Source: Alphaproteobacteria bacterium (lineage in GTDB: Bacteria; Pseudomonadota; Alphaproteobacteria; JAEULC01). Taken from it: a stretch of DNA of 11,762 nt. Below the pieces are notes generated by a model that worked only from the letters and a program-made list of their open reading frames with translations, was not told the origin of the DNA and did not search any database. Location of the stretch: NCBI GenBank assembly GCA_020851015.1, contig JADZDN010000453.1, positions 1 to 11,762 on the forward strand, written 5' to 3'. The position numbers were made by a program, and so were the translations under genes. Below, one piece after another: positions 6,207 to 11,762 of the stretch. The first letter of the stretch is position 1, and each line of letters begins with the position of its first letter.

Positions 6207-8750
6207 ATGAATAATGGCCAGACTAGGGACCTTTGCGTCAGCCTGCTGAATGCGGAAACCGAGGAGGAGGCCGTCGGGGCTTTGCGGAAGGCGGGTTACT
6301 GGGACAATCCGACGGTCTGGCGCTACTACGGCGACGTCGAGAATAATTGGGGTCAAGGCGGCAATCAGCAAAGCCTCGCGGAGGCGGCCCTAGTTGAAAA
6401 AATCGTGAATTCGGTCGACGCCCGCCTCATCAACGAATGCTTGGAGCGCGGCATCGATCCTAAAGGAGCGGACGCGCCCAAGAACATTCGTGAGGCAGTG
6501 TCCCGGTTCTTCGAGGGGGGTACCGGCAAGAAGATATCGACGGGTGGCTTTGTCGAGGACTGGACGGATGAAAAAATTCGGGACGTGGCGCAAGGCATCA
6601 CACTTTGCAGCACCGGGACCAGGCCGATCCTGAATCTGACAATTAGCGACTGCGGTGAGGGCCAGACCCCTCGAAAGCTCCCGGTCACTATCTTGTCGCT
6701 CAGCAGGAGCAACAAGATGTACATCCCCTTCGTGCAGGGGCAGTTCAACCAGGGAGGCACGGGCGCACTGCGCTTTTGTGGTACGAACAACATCCAGCTT
6801 GTCATCAGCCGCCGCAATCCAAAATTGCTCGGGCCAGATCCCGATGAGGACGACTCCCGATGGGGGTTCACTGTTGTCCGACGCGAGCGGCCTGCCGGCG
6901 GTCGCCGCAACTCAGTCTATACGTATTTGGCACCGGTCGGGGTCGGTGACGCGCACGCTGAACGTCGAGGAGAGGTACTATCGTTCTCGGCAGCGTCCCT
7001 CGCGATATATCCGGACAAGGATGGACCGTACAGTCGCGAGGCGGCCCATGGAGCGATAATCAAGCTGTTCGACTACAAGTATCTCGGAGAGCGTTCCAAT
7101 ATCATCCGTGGCCGTAGCATTCTCAGTCGGCTCGACCTTCTGCTGCCCGAAATCGCCCTTCCGATCAGACTCTACGAATTTCGCAAGAGCGATTCCGGCA
7201 AGTACCTTGACCCCGGCAGTCGTGAGACAACGCTGAGCGGGCTACGCCGCCGGCTCAACAACACCCCGAACGTGGAGGACGGATTCCCGATCACCATCCC
7301 ATTTTCGCCGGCGGGCGAGCAACTCTACGCCACGGTCTACGCGTTCAAACACGCCGGAACGACGCGCAATGACGACGAAACCGACGAAGACGAAGCCACC
7401 GCAAAGAAGAGGAAGCTCGGCGGCCTCACCCGGTATCGTAAGCGCGAGGGCGTGCTGTTTGTGCGCAACGGTCAGACGCAAGGCACGCTTCCCAAGGATT
7501 TCTTCCGCCGCGATTCAATGAAGCTAAAAACGCTCGCCGACGACCTGCTGGTGTTCGTCGAGTGCGACAAGATGAGTGACGATGTCCGCGAAGACTTGTT
7601 CATGCCATCCCGTGATCGGCTTACCGAAAATAACTTTAAGGGTGAGCTGATCGATGGCCTGGAACAAGCGCTGCGGAACGATGAGACATTGCGGCAATTG
7701 CGTAACCAACGCCAGCAGGAGTGCATGACCGATAGAATGAAGGATGACAAGCCGCTCGCCGATGTCCTGCAGCACCTCATCCGGAGCTCACCCAACCTGA
7801 CTGCGCTGCTGCAACTTGGGCAGCGGATCACGGCGCCCTTCAACACGAATCCGGCAGCGACTCATGATGAGAAGCCATTCAAGGGTGAGGTCTATCCGAG
7901 CTTCTTCAAGATCAAGAACGTGCAGTACGGCGATGTCCACAAGCGTGATTGCCCAATCAATTATCGCATGCGCCTCTCATTTGAGACCGATGCCCGCGAC
8001 GACTATTTCGCTCGACGCATCGAAGGTGGGAAATTCTTGTTGATATGGATCGACAAGGTGGGCAAGGAGCACAGTGTCTCCACTGTCGGCCCAAACCTCC
8101 GGCGCGGTGTCGCTAACGTGATGGCAACACTGCCGGATGGTGTGGAAGTCGGCGACATCATCGGCTTTGTCGCACGCACCAAGGACACACGTAGCGAGTT
8201 CGAGAACCGAATAGAAGTCACCGTCAAGCCATGGGCAGAGCACCGCGAAGGTGGCAAGCCTAGCAAGGACCGAAAGGCGGCTGACAAGACGCCTGGGAGA
8301 GACCGTGAGAAACCACGCGAACTCGCTACGCCGAAGATTGATCCGGTCTATAGGGACCGATGGGCCGCGCAGAAGCCAGCATTCGACGAGTACACGGCGA
8401 TGCGGATGGATGTCGAGTACGACGCGGCAGAGAACGAGATACCTGTATTCCGAATCAACATGGACAACACGCCGTTGCTCAATGAGATCAAGCAGCGACG
8501 CCTTGACGATGCGCCCGCCCGCAATCAGTTCATGTATGGCAACGTGCTGGTTGGCCTCTCCATCCTGCTGCAGGACAAAGACCAGGACAAAGGTGATTTG
8601 TTGGATGAGGCCAAGCAATTGAAGGTCGAGGACCGGATAGAGATGACATGCCGGGGGCTTGCACCGTTCATGCTCTCGCTGACATCACTCGAGCTCGAGG
8701 ATTTGTCGGACGCCGAACCATTTGACGGACTGGAGGCCGCGACGGGCTGA
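6207..8750 (+). CDS. GHKL-type ATPase (MutL/Hsp90/MORC-like), predicted defence component
   Basis: An 847-aa protein with a Bergerat-fold (GHKL) ATPase at the N-terminus. The N-box is ALVEKIVNSVDA, with E64 as probable general base and N68 as Mg ligand, spaced as in MutL. DCGEGQ (148-153) supplies the DxGxG box and NQGGTGALRF (181-190) the glycine-rich lid. Residues 389-403 form an acidic loop followed by KKRK. About 413-490 (EGVLFVRNGQTQGTLP, LLVFVECD, LFMPSRDRL) look like an S5-type transducer and following helices. About 555-680 is beta-rich; 684-706 is a basic, probably flexible linker; a conserved-looking C-terminal domain follows (FRINMDNTPLLNEIK, FMYGNVLVGLSIL). I see no nuclease, helicase or methylase motif. 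GGGGAGG precedes the ATG. The gene follows the small protein and converges on a DNA methylase, as in published MORC/MutL-like restriction-modification neighbourhoods. GC is lower than in the flanks. Confidence 0.85.
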   Translation: MNNGQTRDLCVSLLNAETEEEAVGALRKAGYWDNPTVWRYYGDVENNWGQGGNQQSLAEAALVEKIVNSVDARLINECLERGIDPKGADAPKNIREAVSRFFEGGTGKKISTGGFVEDWTDEKIRDVAQGITLCSTGTRPILNLTISDCGEGQTPRKLPVTILSLSRSNKMYIPFVQGQFNQGGTGALRFCGTNNIQLVISRRNPKLLGPDPDEDDSRWGFTVVRRERPAGGRRNSVYTYLAPVGVGDAHAERRGEVLSFSAASLAIYPDKDGPYSREAAHGAIIKLFDYKYLGERSNIIRGRSILSRLDLLLPEIALPIRLYEFRKSDSGKYLDPGSRETTLSGLRRRLNNTPNVEDGFPITIPFSPAGEQLYATVYAFKHAGTTRNDDETDEDEATAKKRKLGGLTRYRKREGVLFVRNGQTQGTLPKDFFRRDSMKLKTLADDLLVFVECDKMSDDVREDLFMPSRDRLTENNFKGELIDGLEQALRNDETLRQLRNQRQQECMTDRMKDDKPLADVLQHLIRSSPNLTALLQLGQRITAPFNTNPAATHDEKPFKGEVYPSFFKIKNVQYGDVHKRDCPINYRMRLSFETDARDDYFARRIEGGKFLLIWIDKVGKEHSVSTVGPNLRRGVANVMATLPDGVEVGDIIGFVARTKDTRSEFENRIEVTVKPWAEHREGGKPSKDRKAADKTPGRDREKPRELATPKIDPVYRDRWAAQKPAFDEYTAMRMDVEYDAAENEIPVFRINMDNTPLLNEIKQRRLDDAPARNQFMYGNVLVGLSILLQDKDQDKGDLLDEAKQLKVEDRIEMTCRGLAPFMLSLTSLELEDLSDAEPFDGLEAATG

Positions 8751-9939
8751 ACTGCCTCACCTTCCGGTGGAATATGACGACCTCTCGGCTCCCTGGCGTG
8801 TCGCCGCGCTGGTCGGAGTACCAGCGCCGTCCAGGCACGTTGCGCCATAGCCGGCCGTCTCGCTCGCCACGCAGCGCCGGCAGAAACATTTCCTGCAGGC
8901 CGGCTTCCTCCATGGTTTCGAGATAGCGCGGCAGCTGCCAGCTAAGGTCTGCAAACGCGACCATTTGGACAACCACCGTTTCAGTGTCGGCAATCGCTGC
9001 CACCGACGACATTGTGCCCTTGATATTCGAGAAATAGGTCTTGAGTTCCGGATACTGCCGGTCGCCCATTGTGTAGTAGCTGCTGCCTGCACCATCGAGC
9101 TTGTTGGCGATCATAAAGGGCAGCGGCGCTTCCTTGCGGCCGTCCACTTGCCAGCGGTGATACAGCACGTGCACTCCTGGATACGGTGGCGATGTAACAA
9201 CCAATTTCGGGGCTGGCCCATGTATGACGCGCCGGTCCTCTTCAAGCCCGGCCGCAGAGCGGTTAATCACGCGAACTAGAGGTCGCATGGCATGGCATTC
9301 TACCGCGCTCCGAAGTTGGCGCGCCCCCATGACCATTTCCTTTGCGGTGTTGGATAGCGTCTCACGAAACTCGCTGGTCGACGGCAGTTTTTTGCGACCG
9401 TCGAGCGCCCATTGCGCCGTTCGCAATATGACGCAACGACCGAACGATTCGAGTCGATTTGAACCAAGACGAATGGCACTGCCGAGTCCTTGTTCTATCG
9501 CCTTGCGCAATCGCCAACGCGATGGATTGTCAAGATGTCTGTAGTAGCCGAGTTCGGCATAGTCGGCGAAGTGGATTGATGATTTGCGCACATGCACCGC
9601 GTCCGCGAGTCGCTTCGACCATCTTTCAAGCCGATCGAGCTCCGATTCGTTGAACACCGTCGTTTTCACAGTCGTAACGAATCCCGCAAGCGCGCTGATG
9701 TCCACGCCAATTGCGTGCCGGCCAGCGGCAAGTGCTTCTACGAGTGTGGTGCCACCACCAACGTGATTGTCGAGTACTACGTCACCCGGTTGCGTAAAGG
9801 CTTCTATAGCCGCGCGTGCGAACGATGGGCTGAATCGCGCAGGATACTTGTAGAAGCCGTGCGTCAAGCCTCGCACGGGATCGCGGTCGCGCGCTCCTGC
9901 AATTAGGGCCAATTGCGCAGAAGTGGAGAGGTTGACCAT
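8668..9939 (-). CDS. DNA methyltransferase (N4-cytosine or N6-adenine type)
   Basis: A 423-aa S-adenosylmethionine-dependent DNA amino-methyltransferase. Motif X-like GFYKYPARFSP (28-38) is followed by the AdoMet loop DNHVGGGTTLVEA (57-69), an acidic residue after the next strand (GVD, D80) and the catalytic TSPPYPG (249-255). The order X-I-IV and the TSPPY form suggest N4-cytosine methylation, but N6-adenine cannot be excluded. The 170 residues between motifs I and IV could hold target recognition. The last 28 codons or so (after EVVIFHRKVRQF) are antisense to the end of the GHKL gene, an 83-bp tail-to-tail overlap, and look like read-through of low conservation. The start lies 9 bp after the BrnA-like gene without a clear ribosome-binding site, so translation is probably coupled. 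It likely marks host DNA for the island's defence function. Confidence 0.88.
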   Translation of the reverse strand: MVNLSTSAQLALIAGARDRDPVRGLTHGFYKYPARFSPSFARAAIEAFTQPGDVVLDNHVGGGTTLVEALAAGRHAIGVDISALAGFVTTVKTTVFNESELDRLERWSKRLADAVHVRKSSIHFADYAELGYYRHLDNPSRWRLRKAIEQGLGSAIRLGSNRLESFGRCVILRTAQWALDGRKKLPSTSEFRETLSNTAKEMVMGARQLRSAVECHAMRPLVRVINRSAAGLEEDRRVIHGPAPKLVVTSPPYPGVHVLYHRWQVDGRKEAPLPFMIANKLDGAGSSYYTMGDRQYPELKTYFSNIKGTMSSVAAIADTETVVVQMVAFADLSWQLPRYLETMEEAGLQEMFLPALRGERDGRLWRNVPGRRWYSDQRGDTPGSREVVIFHRKVRQFSPSRPPVRQMVRRPTNPRARVMSARA

Positions 9940-9948
9940 GGACTAAAT

Positions 9949-10266
9949 CTAGCTCTCTTGGCTTTCAATAAACGACCGCAGCACGGCGTTGATGCGCGTC
10001 TGGTAGCCGCGGCCGCCGTTCTTGAACCAGGCGAGCACGTCGCTGTCCAGCCGCAGCATGACCGGCTTCTTGCGTTCGGGCATCACGATGCGAGCCTTTT
10101 TCCATTGCGCCTTCGTCGGGATGAAGGTGTCGGGATCGGACGCCACGGCCAGCCGGATGTCGCGGTCGGTGAGGCGATCAACCTTGGCCCAATCGGTCTT
10201 CCCCGGCTTCGGCTTGCGCACGACGGTCGTGCGCGACGGCTTTGCTTTCTTGCGGGTCGAGGCCAT
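9949..10266 (-). CDS. Solitary BrnA-like ribbon-helix-helix protein
   Basis: A 105-aa protein with a C-terminal BrnA-type domain: KKPVMLRLDSDVLAWFKNGG followed by RGYQTRINAVLRSFIE, the hallmark of BrnA antitoxins, which dimerise and bind DNA by a ribbon-helix-helix fold. The N-terminal 25 residues are Lys/Arg-rich. BrnA normally pairs with the RNase toxin BrnT; no BrnT-like frame lies on either side, only the methylase 9 bp downstream. It may act as a transcriptional regulator of the methylase operon and perhaps of the opposite promoter. I chose ATG 10266 because AAGGA lies seven bases upstream. The longer frame to 10386 is rejected: its KPHPEERAARVSKDAR segment is translated palindromic repeat. 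Confidence 0.8.
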   Translation of the reverse strand: MASTRKKAKPSRTTVVRKPKPGKTDWAKVDRLTDRDIRLAVASDPDTFIPTKAQWKKARIVMPERKKPVMLRLDSDVLAWFKNGGRGYQTRINAVLRSFIESQES

Positions 10267-10271
10267 GCGGG

Positions 10272-10309
10272 CATCCTTCGAGACGCGCGCTGCGCGCTCC
10301 TCAGGATGA
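10272..10309. repeat. REP-like palindrome directly upstream of the BrnA-like gene
   Basis: A single unit of the repeat family seen doubled at 2693-2804: CATCCTTCGAGACG, a GCGCGC-T-GCGCGC core, then CCTCAGGATGA. The ends CATCCT and AGGATG are complementary. The minus-strand copy of its left end supplies the AAGGA ribosome-binding site of the BrnA-like gene, and the core hairpin would form in that gene's 5' leader. Confidence 0.75.
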
Positions 10310-10408
10310 GGCTTTTGGTTGAAAAAGGAAATGGCCGCGCCTTTCATGGCGGGCTTCCAGTGCGGCGGGCTTCCCTCGCCCACCAATCGCCCTCGGCGCT
10401 TGGTTCCC

Positions 10409-10442
10409 CCTCTCCCTCCTGAGCGTGCCGAAGAGGGAGAGG
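10409..10442. repeat. Inverted repeat CCTCTCCCTC-N14-GAGGGAGAGG
   Basis: A perfect 10-bp stem with a 14-base loop lies just 5 bp beyond the stop codon of the broken tctA copy (minus strand). It could be the transcription terminator of the ancestral gene, though no T-run follows, or one more dispersed palindrome. The rest of the stretch 10310-10446 has no convincing gene. Confidence 0.65.
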
Positions 10443-10446
10443 AATG

Positions 10447-10695
10447 CTACGCCGCCCGCCGCCGCATCCCCCACAACCGCGCGATGTGCGGCGCCAGCAG
10501 CGCGATCACGGCCAGCGCCAGGAGGCTGGCCGCGATCGGGTGGGTCACGAACACGGCCGGGTCGCCGCTATGACGCCAAGGGCGCTGATCGTCCTGGCGC
10601 GGCGGAATTCCTGTTCGGCCAGCGGGCCCAGGATCATGCCGATGATCACCGGCGCCGCTGTGACGTCGAACCGCCGCTTCAGCCCGGCGGTGGCG
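10447..10695 (-). pseudogene. Frameshifted 3' fragment of a tctA gene
   Basis: The minus strand encodes KRRFDVTAAPVIIGMILG, then GPLAEQEFRRARTIS, and in another frame GDPAVFVTHPIAASLLALAV ending HIARLWGMRRRAA and TAG at 10447-10449. This is the C-terminus of a TctA permease, closely matching the tctA end at 11470. Two blocks are almost identical in DNA: 10596-10655 against 11605-11664 (2 mismatches in 60) and 10531-10566 against 11554-11589 (1 in 36). Between them this copy has 14 extra bases, which cause the frameshift. The upstream ~400 codons are absent, replaced by the VapC gene, whose last codons overlap the fragment. The right limit of homology, near 10695, is approximate. Confidence 0.85.
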
Positions 10696-11122
10696 CTGAA
10701 CCCTGGTGCCAGGGGTCGACGATCTGCAGGCCGATTGCGCTGAAGTCCCGGACGTTGCGCGTCACCAGGGCCAGGTCGTAGCGTTCGGCCGTCGCGGCGA
10801 TGAGGGCATCCATCGTTCCCATCGGTCGACCCACCGCCCGGCCCCGTGCCATGACACGGCCCCACGCGTCTGCCACGCCGGCATCCACGCCGAGGATGCG
10901 GCCCTCGAATCGCCGAGGCAGTTCCTCGGCGAGCCAGGCATCGAACGCGCGGCGGCGTGCGCCGGGCGGCAGGCGCTCGACGCCGTCGCGCAGTTCCGCG
11001 AGGCTGGCGACACTCAGGAACAGCCGATCCTCCTCGACGGCGCCGAGCCACGCCCGGACGTGTTCGTCGCGCTTCGGCTTGGTCCATTCGGAAACGACGT
11101 TGGTGTCGAGCAGGAAGCTCAA
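10679..11122 (-). CDS. vapC: PIN-domain toxin of the VapC/FitB type
   Basis: A 147-aa PIN-domain ribonuclease toxin, expected to cut RNA (tRNA or rRNA in studied VapCs) unless bound by its antitoxin. The acidic catalytic set is complete: D6 (SFLLDTNVVSEW), E43 (SLAELRDG), D105 (GTMDALIAA) and D126 (TRNVRDF), so the enzyme should be active. The start is a TTG at 11122 whose last bases overlap the antitoxin's TGA (TTGA, 4 bp), the common coupled arrangement. The frame remains open upstream to 11239, but that part lies wholly inside the antitoxin gene. The final residues (about SAPPPG) are read from the tctA-derived segment, so the original C-terminus may have been replaced. Confidence 0.88.
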   Translation of the reverse strand: MSFLLDTNVVSEWTKPKRDEHVRAWLGAVEEDRLFLSVASLAELRDGVERLPPGARRRAFDAWLAEELPRRFEGRILGVDAGVADAWGRVMARGRAVGRPMGTMDALIAATAERYDLALVTRNVRDFSAIGLQIVDPWHQGSAPPPG

Positions 11123-11373
11123 AGATCGATCCGCCGTGGCCGGTCCTTGCGCCGGACGATCTTCAACCCCGAGCCCACCAGCGGCGAACGGTCGAGGAAC
11201 TCGACCAGCGTGCCCTCGCGCTTCGTGCGGCGCTGCCATTCCTCGGGCGACACCACCACGGCCGCCAGCTTCCCGTTGCGCGTGATCGTCTGCGGGCCGC
11301 TCTCGCGCGCCCGGTCAATCACCTCGCTGAACTTCGCCTTCGCCTCGGCGACGGTCCAGGCGTCCTCGCTCAT
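11119..11373 (-). CDS. Phd/YefM-family antitoxin of the VapC pair
   Basis: An 84-aa antitoxin. Residues 5-55 (AWTVAEAKAKFSEVIDRARE, then GPQTITRNGKLAAVVVSPEEW) match the Phd/YefM fold, which dimerises and binds operator DNA. The C-terminal third (LVEFLDRSPLVGSGLKIVRR) should wrap around and inhibit the PIN toxin. AAGGAG lies seven bases before the ATG at 11373. The gene overlaps vapC by 4 bp, giving the usual antitoxin-first order and translational coupling. Autoregulation through the GTCAT repeats in the promoter is likely from family behaviour. Confidence 0.88.
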   Translation of the reverse strand: MSEDAWTVAEAKAKFSEVIDRARESGPQTITRNGKLAAVVVSPEEWQRRTKREGTLVEFLDRSPLVGSGLKIVRRKDRPRRIDL

Positions 11374-11396
11374 CGCCGTCTCCTTCGACCGAAATG

Positions 11397-11436
11397 GTCA
11401 TCATAGTCATTATAGTCATTCCTGCCTGGGCGGCAA
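11397..11436 (-). promoter_or_regulatory. Promoter and likely operator of the phd-vapC module
   Basis: On the minus strand TTGCCG (11436-11431) and a perfect TATAAT (11414-11409) are 16 bp apart, placing the start near 11402 and leaving a leader of about 29 nt. ATAGTCATT is tandemly repeated at 11403-11411 and 11412-11420, and a third GTCAT lies at 11397-11401, so GTCAT recurs every 9 bp across the -10. This is a good candidate for the binding site of the Phd-like antitoxin. Confidence 0.7.
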
Positions 11437-11469
11437 CGGGCACGGCGGGTTTCCGTCGCGGCGGTACCG

Positions 11470-11762
11470 CTACGCCGCCGCTCTTTTCGCCTGCCACACC
11501 CGGGCGATCGCCGGCGCGGCCAGCGCCAGGAGCGCCAGCGCCAGCAGGAACGCCGCGATCGGGTGGGTCAGGAACACGGCCGGGTCGCCCTGGCTGATCG
11601 TCATGGCGCGGCGGAATTCCTGTTCGGCCAGGGGACCCAGGATCATGCCGATGATCACCGGCGCGGTCGGGAAGTCGAAGCGCCGCATCACGTAGCCCAC
11701 CGCCCCCACCGCGTAGAGGATCACCAGGTCCACCGGGCTCTGGCTGATGCCGTAGGTGCCGA
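11470..11762 (-). CDS. tctA: Tripartite tricarboxylate transporter permease TctA, C-terminal part (runs off right edge)
   Basis: The large membrane subunit of a TTT-type secondary transporter, which with TctB and a periplasmic TctC binding protein takes up carboxylates. Only the last 96 residues are present (full proteins are about 500 aa). The frame enters from the right edge with GTYGISQSPVDLVILYAVGA, followed by YVMRRFDFPTAPVIIGMILG, the GPLAEQEFRRAMTIS signature and a last membrane helix (HPIAAFLLALALLALAAPAI) before a short basic tail KRAAA. The DNA encoding this end is duplicated in the broken copy at 10447-10695. The substrate cannot be told. Confidence 0.9.
   Translation of the reverse strand, partial: GTYGISQSPVDLVILYAVGAVGYVMRRFDFPTAPVIIGMILGPLAEQEFRRAMTISQGDPAVFLTHPIAAFLLALALLALAAPAIARVWQAKRAAA

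Noticed and set aside
6207..8750. Mismatch-repair MutL, Hsp90 or DNA gyrase B
   Set aside because: The GHKL boxes are shared, but the distances between them, the acidic/basic loop and the C-terminal half differ from all three, and no MutL endonuclease or GyrB TOPRIM motif is seen.
10267..10386. 40-residue N-terminal extension of the BrnA-like protein
   Set aside because: Most of it (KPHPEERAARVSKDAR) is translated REP-like palindrome, and a good ribosome-binding site exists at the inner ATG.
9949..10700. BrnT toxin gene partnering the BrnA-like protein
   Set aside because: Neither strand upstream or downstream shows a BrnT-like frame; the flanks are the methylase, repeats and the tctA fragment.
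11123..11239. Upstream extension of the VapC frame to 11239
   Set aside because: It lies entirely inside the antitoxin gene in another frame; the TTG overlapping the antitoxin stop gives the canonical PIN start SFLLDTNVV.

Overview
The window comes from a GC-rich proteobacterial chromosome, most likely an alphaproteobacterium. The clues are a LexA-type GAAC-N7-GAAC direct repeat, CATCCTTCGAGACG/CCTCAGGATGA palindromic repeats, a solitary BrnA-like gene and tripartite tricarboxylate transporter (TctA) genes. I cannot name the genus. No RNA gene, CRISPR array or complete transposon is visible.

Left part (1-2405): the class I ribonucleotide reductase operon nrdA-nrdB on the minus strand. nrdB runs off the left edge. 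The 93-bp gap between the genes holds two sets of 7-bp repeats. The region upstream of nrdA carries a perfect DnaA box inside a palindrome, an NrdR-like palindrome and a LexA-type direct repeat, so dNTP supply appears tied to replication and DNA damage.

2406-5820: a broken SRAP (YedK/HMCES-like) gene ending in a REPIN-like double palindrome; an intact PhyH-family dioxygenase gene; a small exported protein of unknown function (minus strand, converging on a hairpin with phyH); and a Tat-exported dienelactone hydrolase-family enzyme. These look like ordinary chromosomal genes.

5821-10266: an accessory island with lower GC and different codon use. After an AT-rich promoter region with a 10-bp direct repeat come a Lys-rich 88-aa protein and an 847-aa GHKL-type (MutL/Hsp90/MORC-like) ATPase. 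Converging on them, with an 83-bp tail overlap, is a two-gene minus-strand operon: a solitary BrnA-like ribbon-helix-helix protein followed 9 bp later by an N4-cytosine/N6-adenine DNA methyltransferase. GHKL ATPases next to DNA methylases are a recognised theme in restriction-modification-like defence loci. This arrangement (small basic protein + GHKL ATPase // methylase + BrnA, no visible nuclease or BrnT toxin) is the best candidate here for a little-described system.

10267-11762: a Phd/VapC toxin-antitoxin module (minus strand) with its own promoter and 9-bp-spaced operator repeats. It lies between the 3' end of an apparently intact tctA gene (runs off the right edge) and a second, frameshifted copy of the same tctA 3' end. 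This suggests a recombination or insertion event at tctA.
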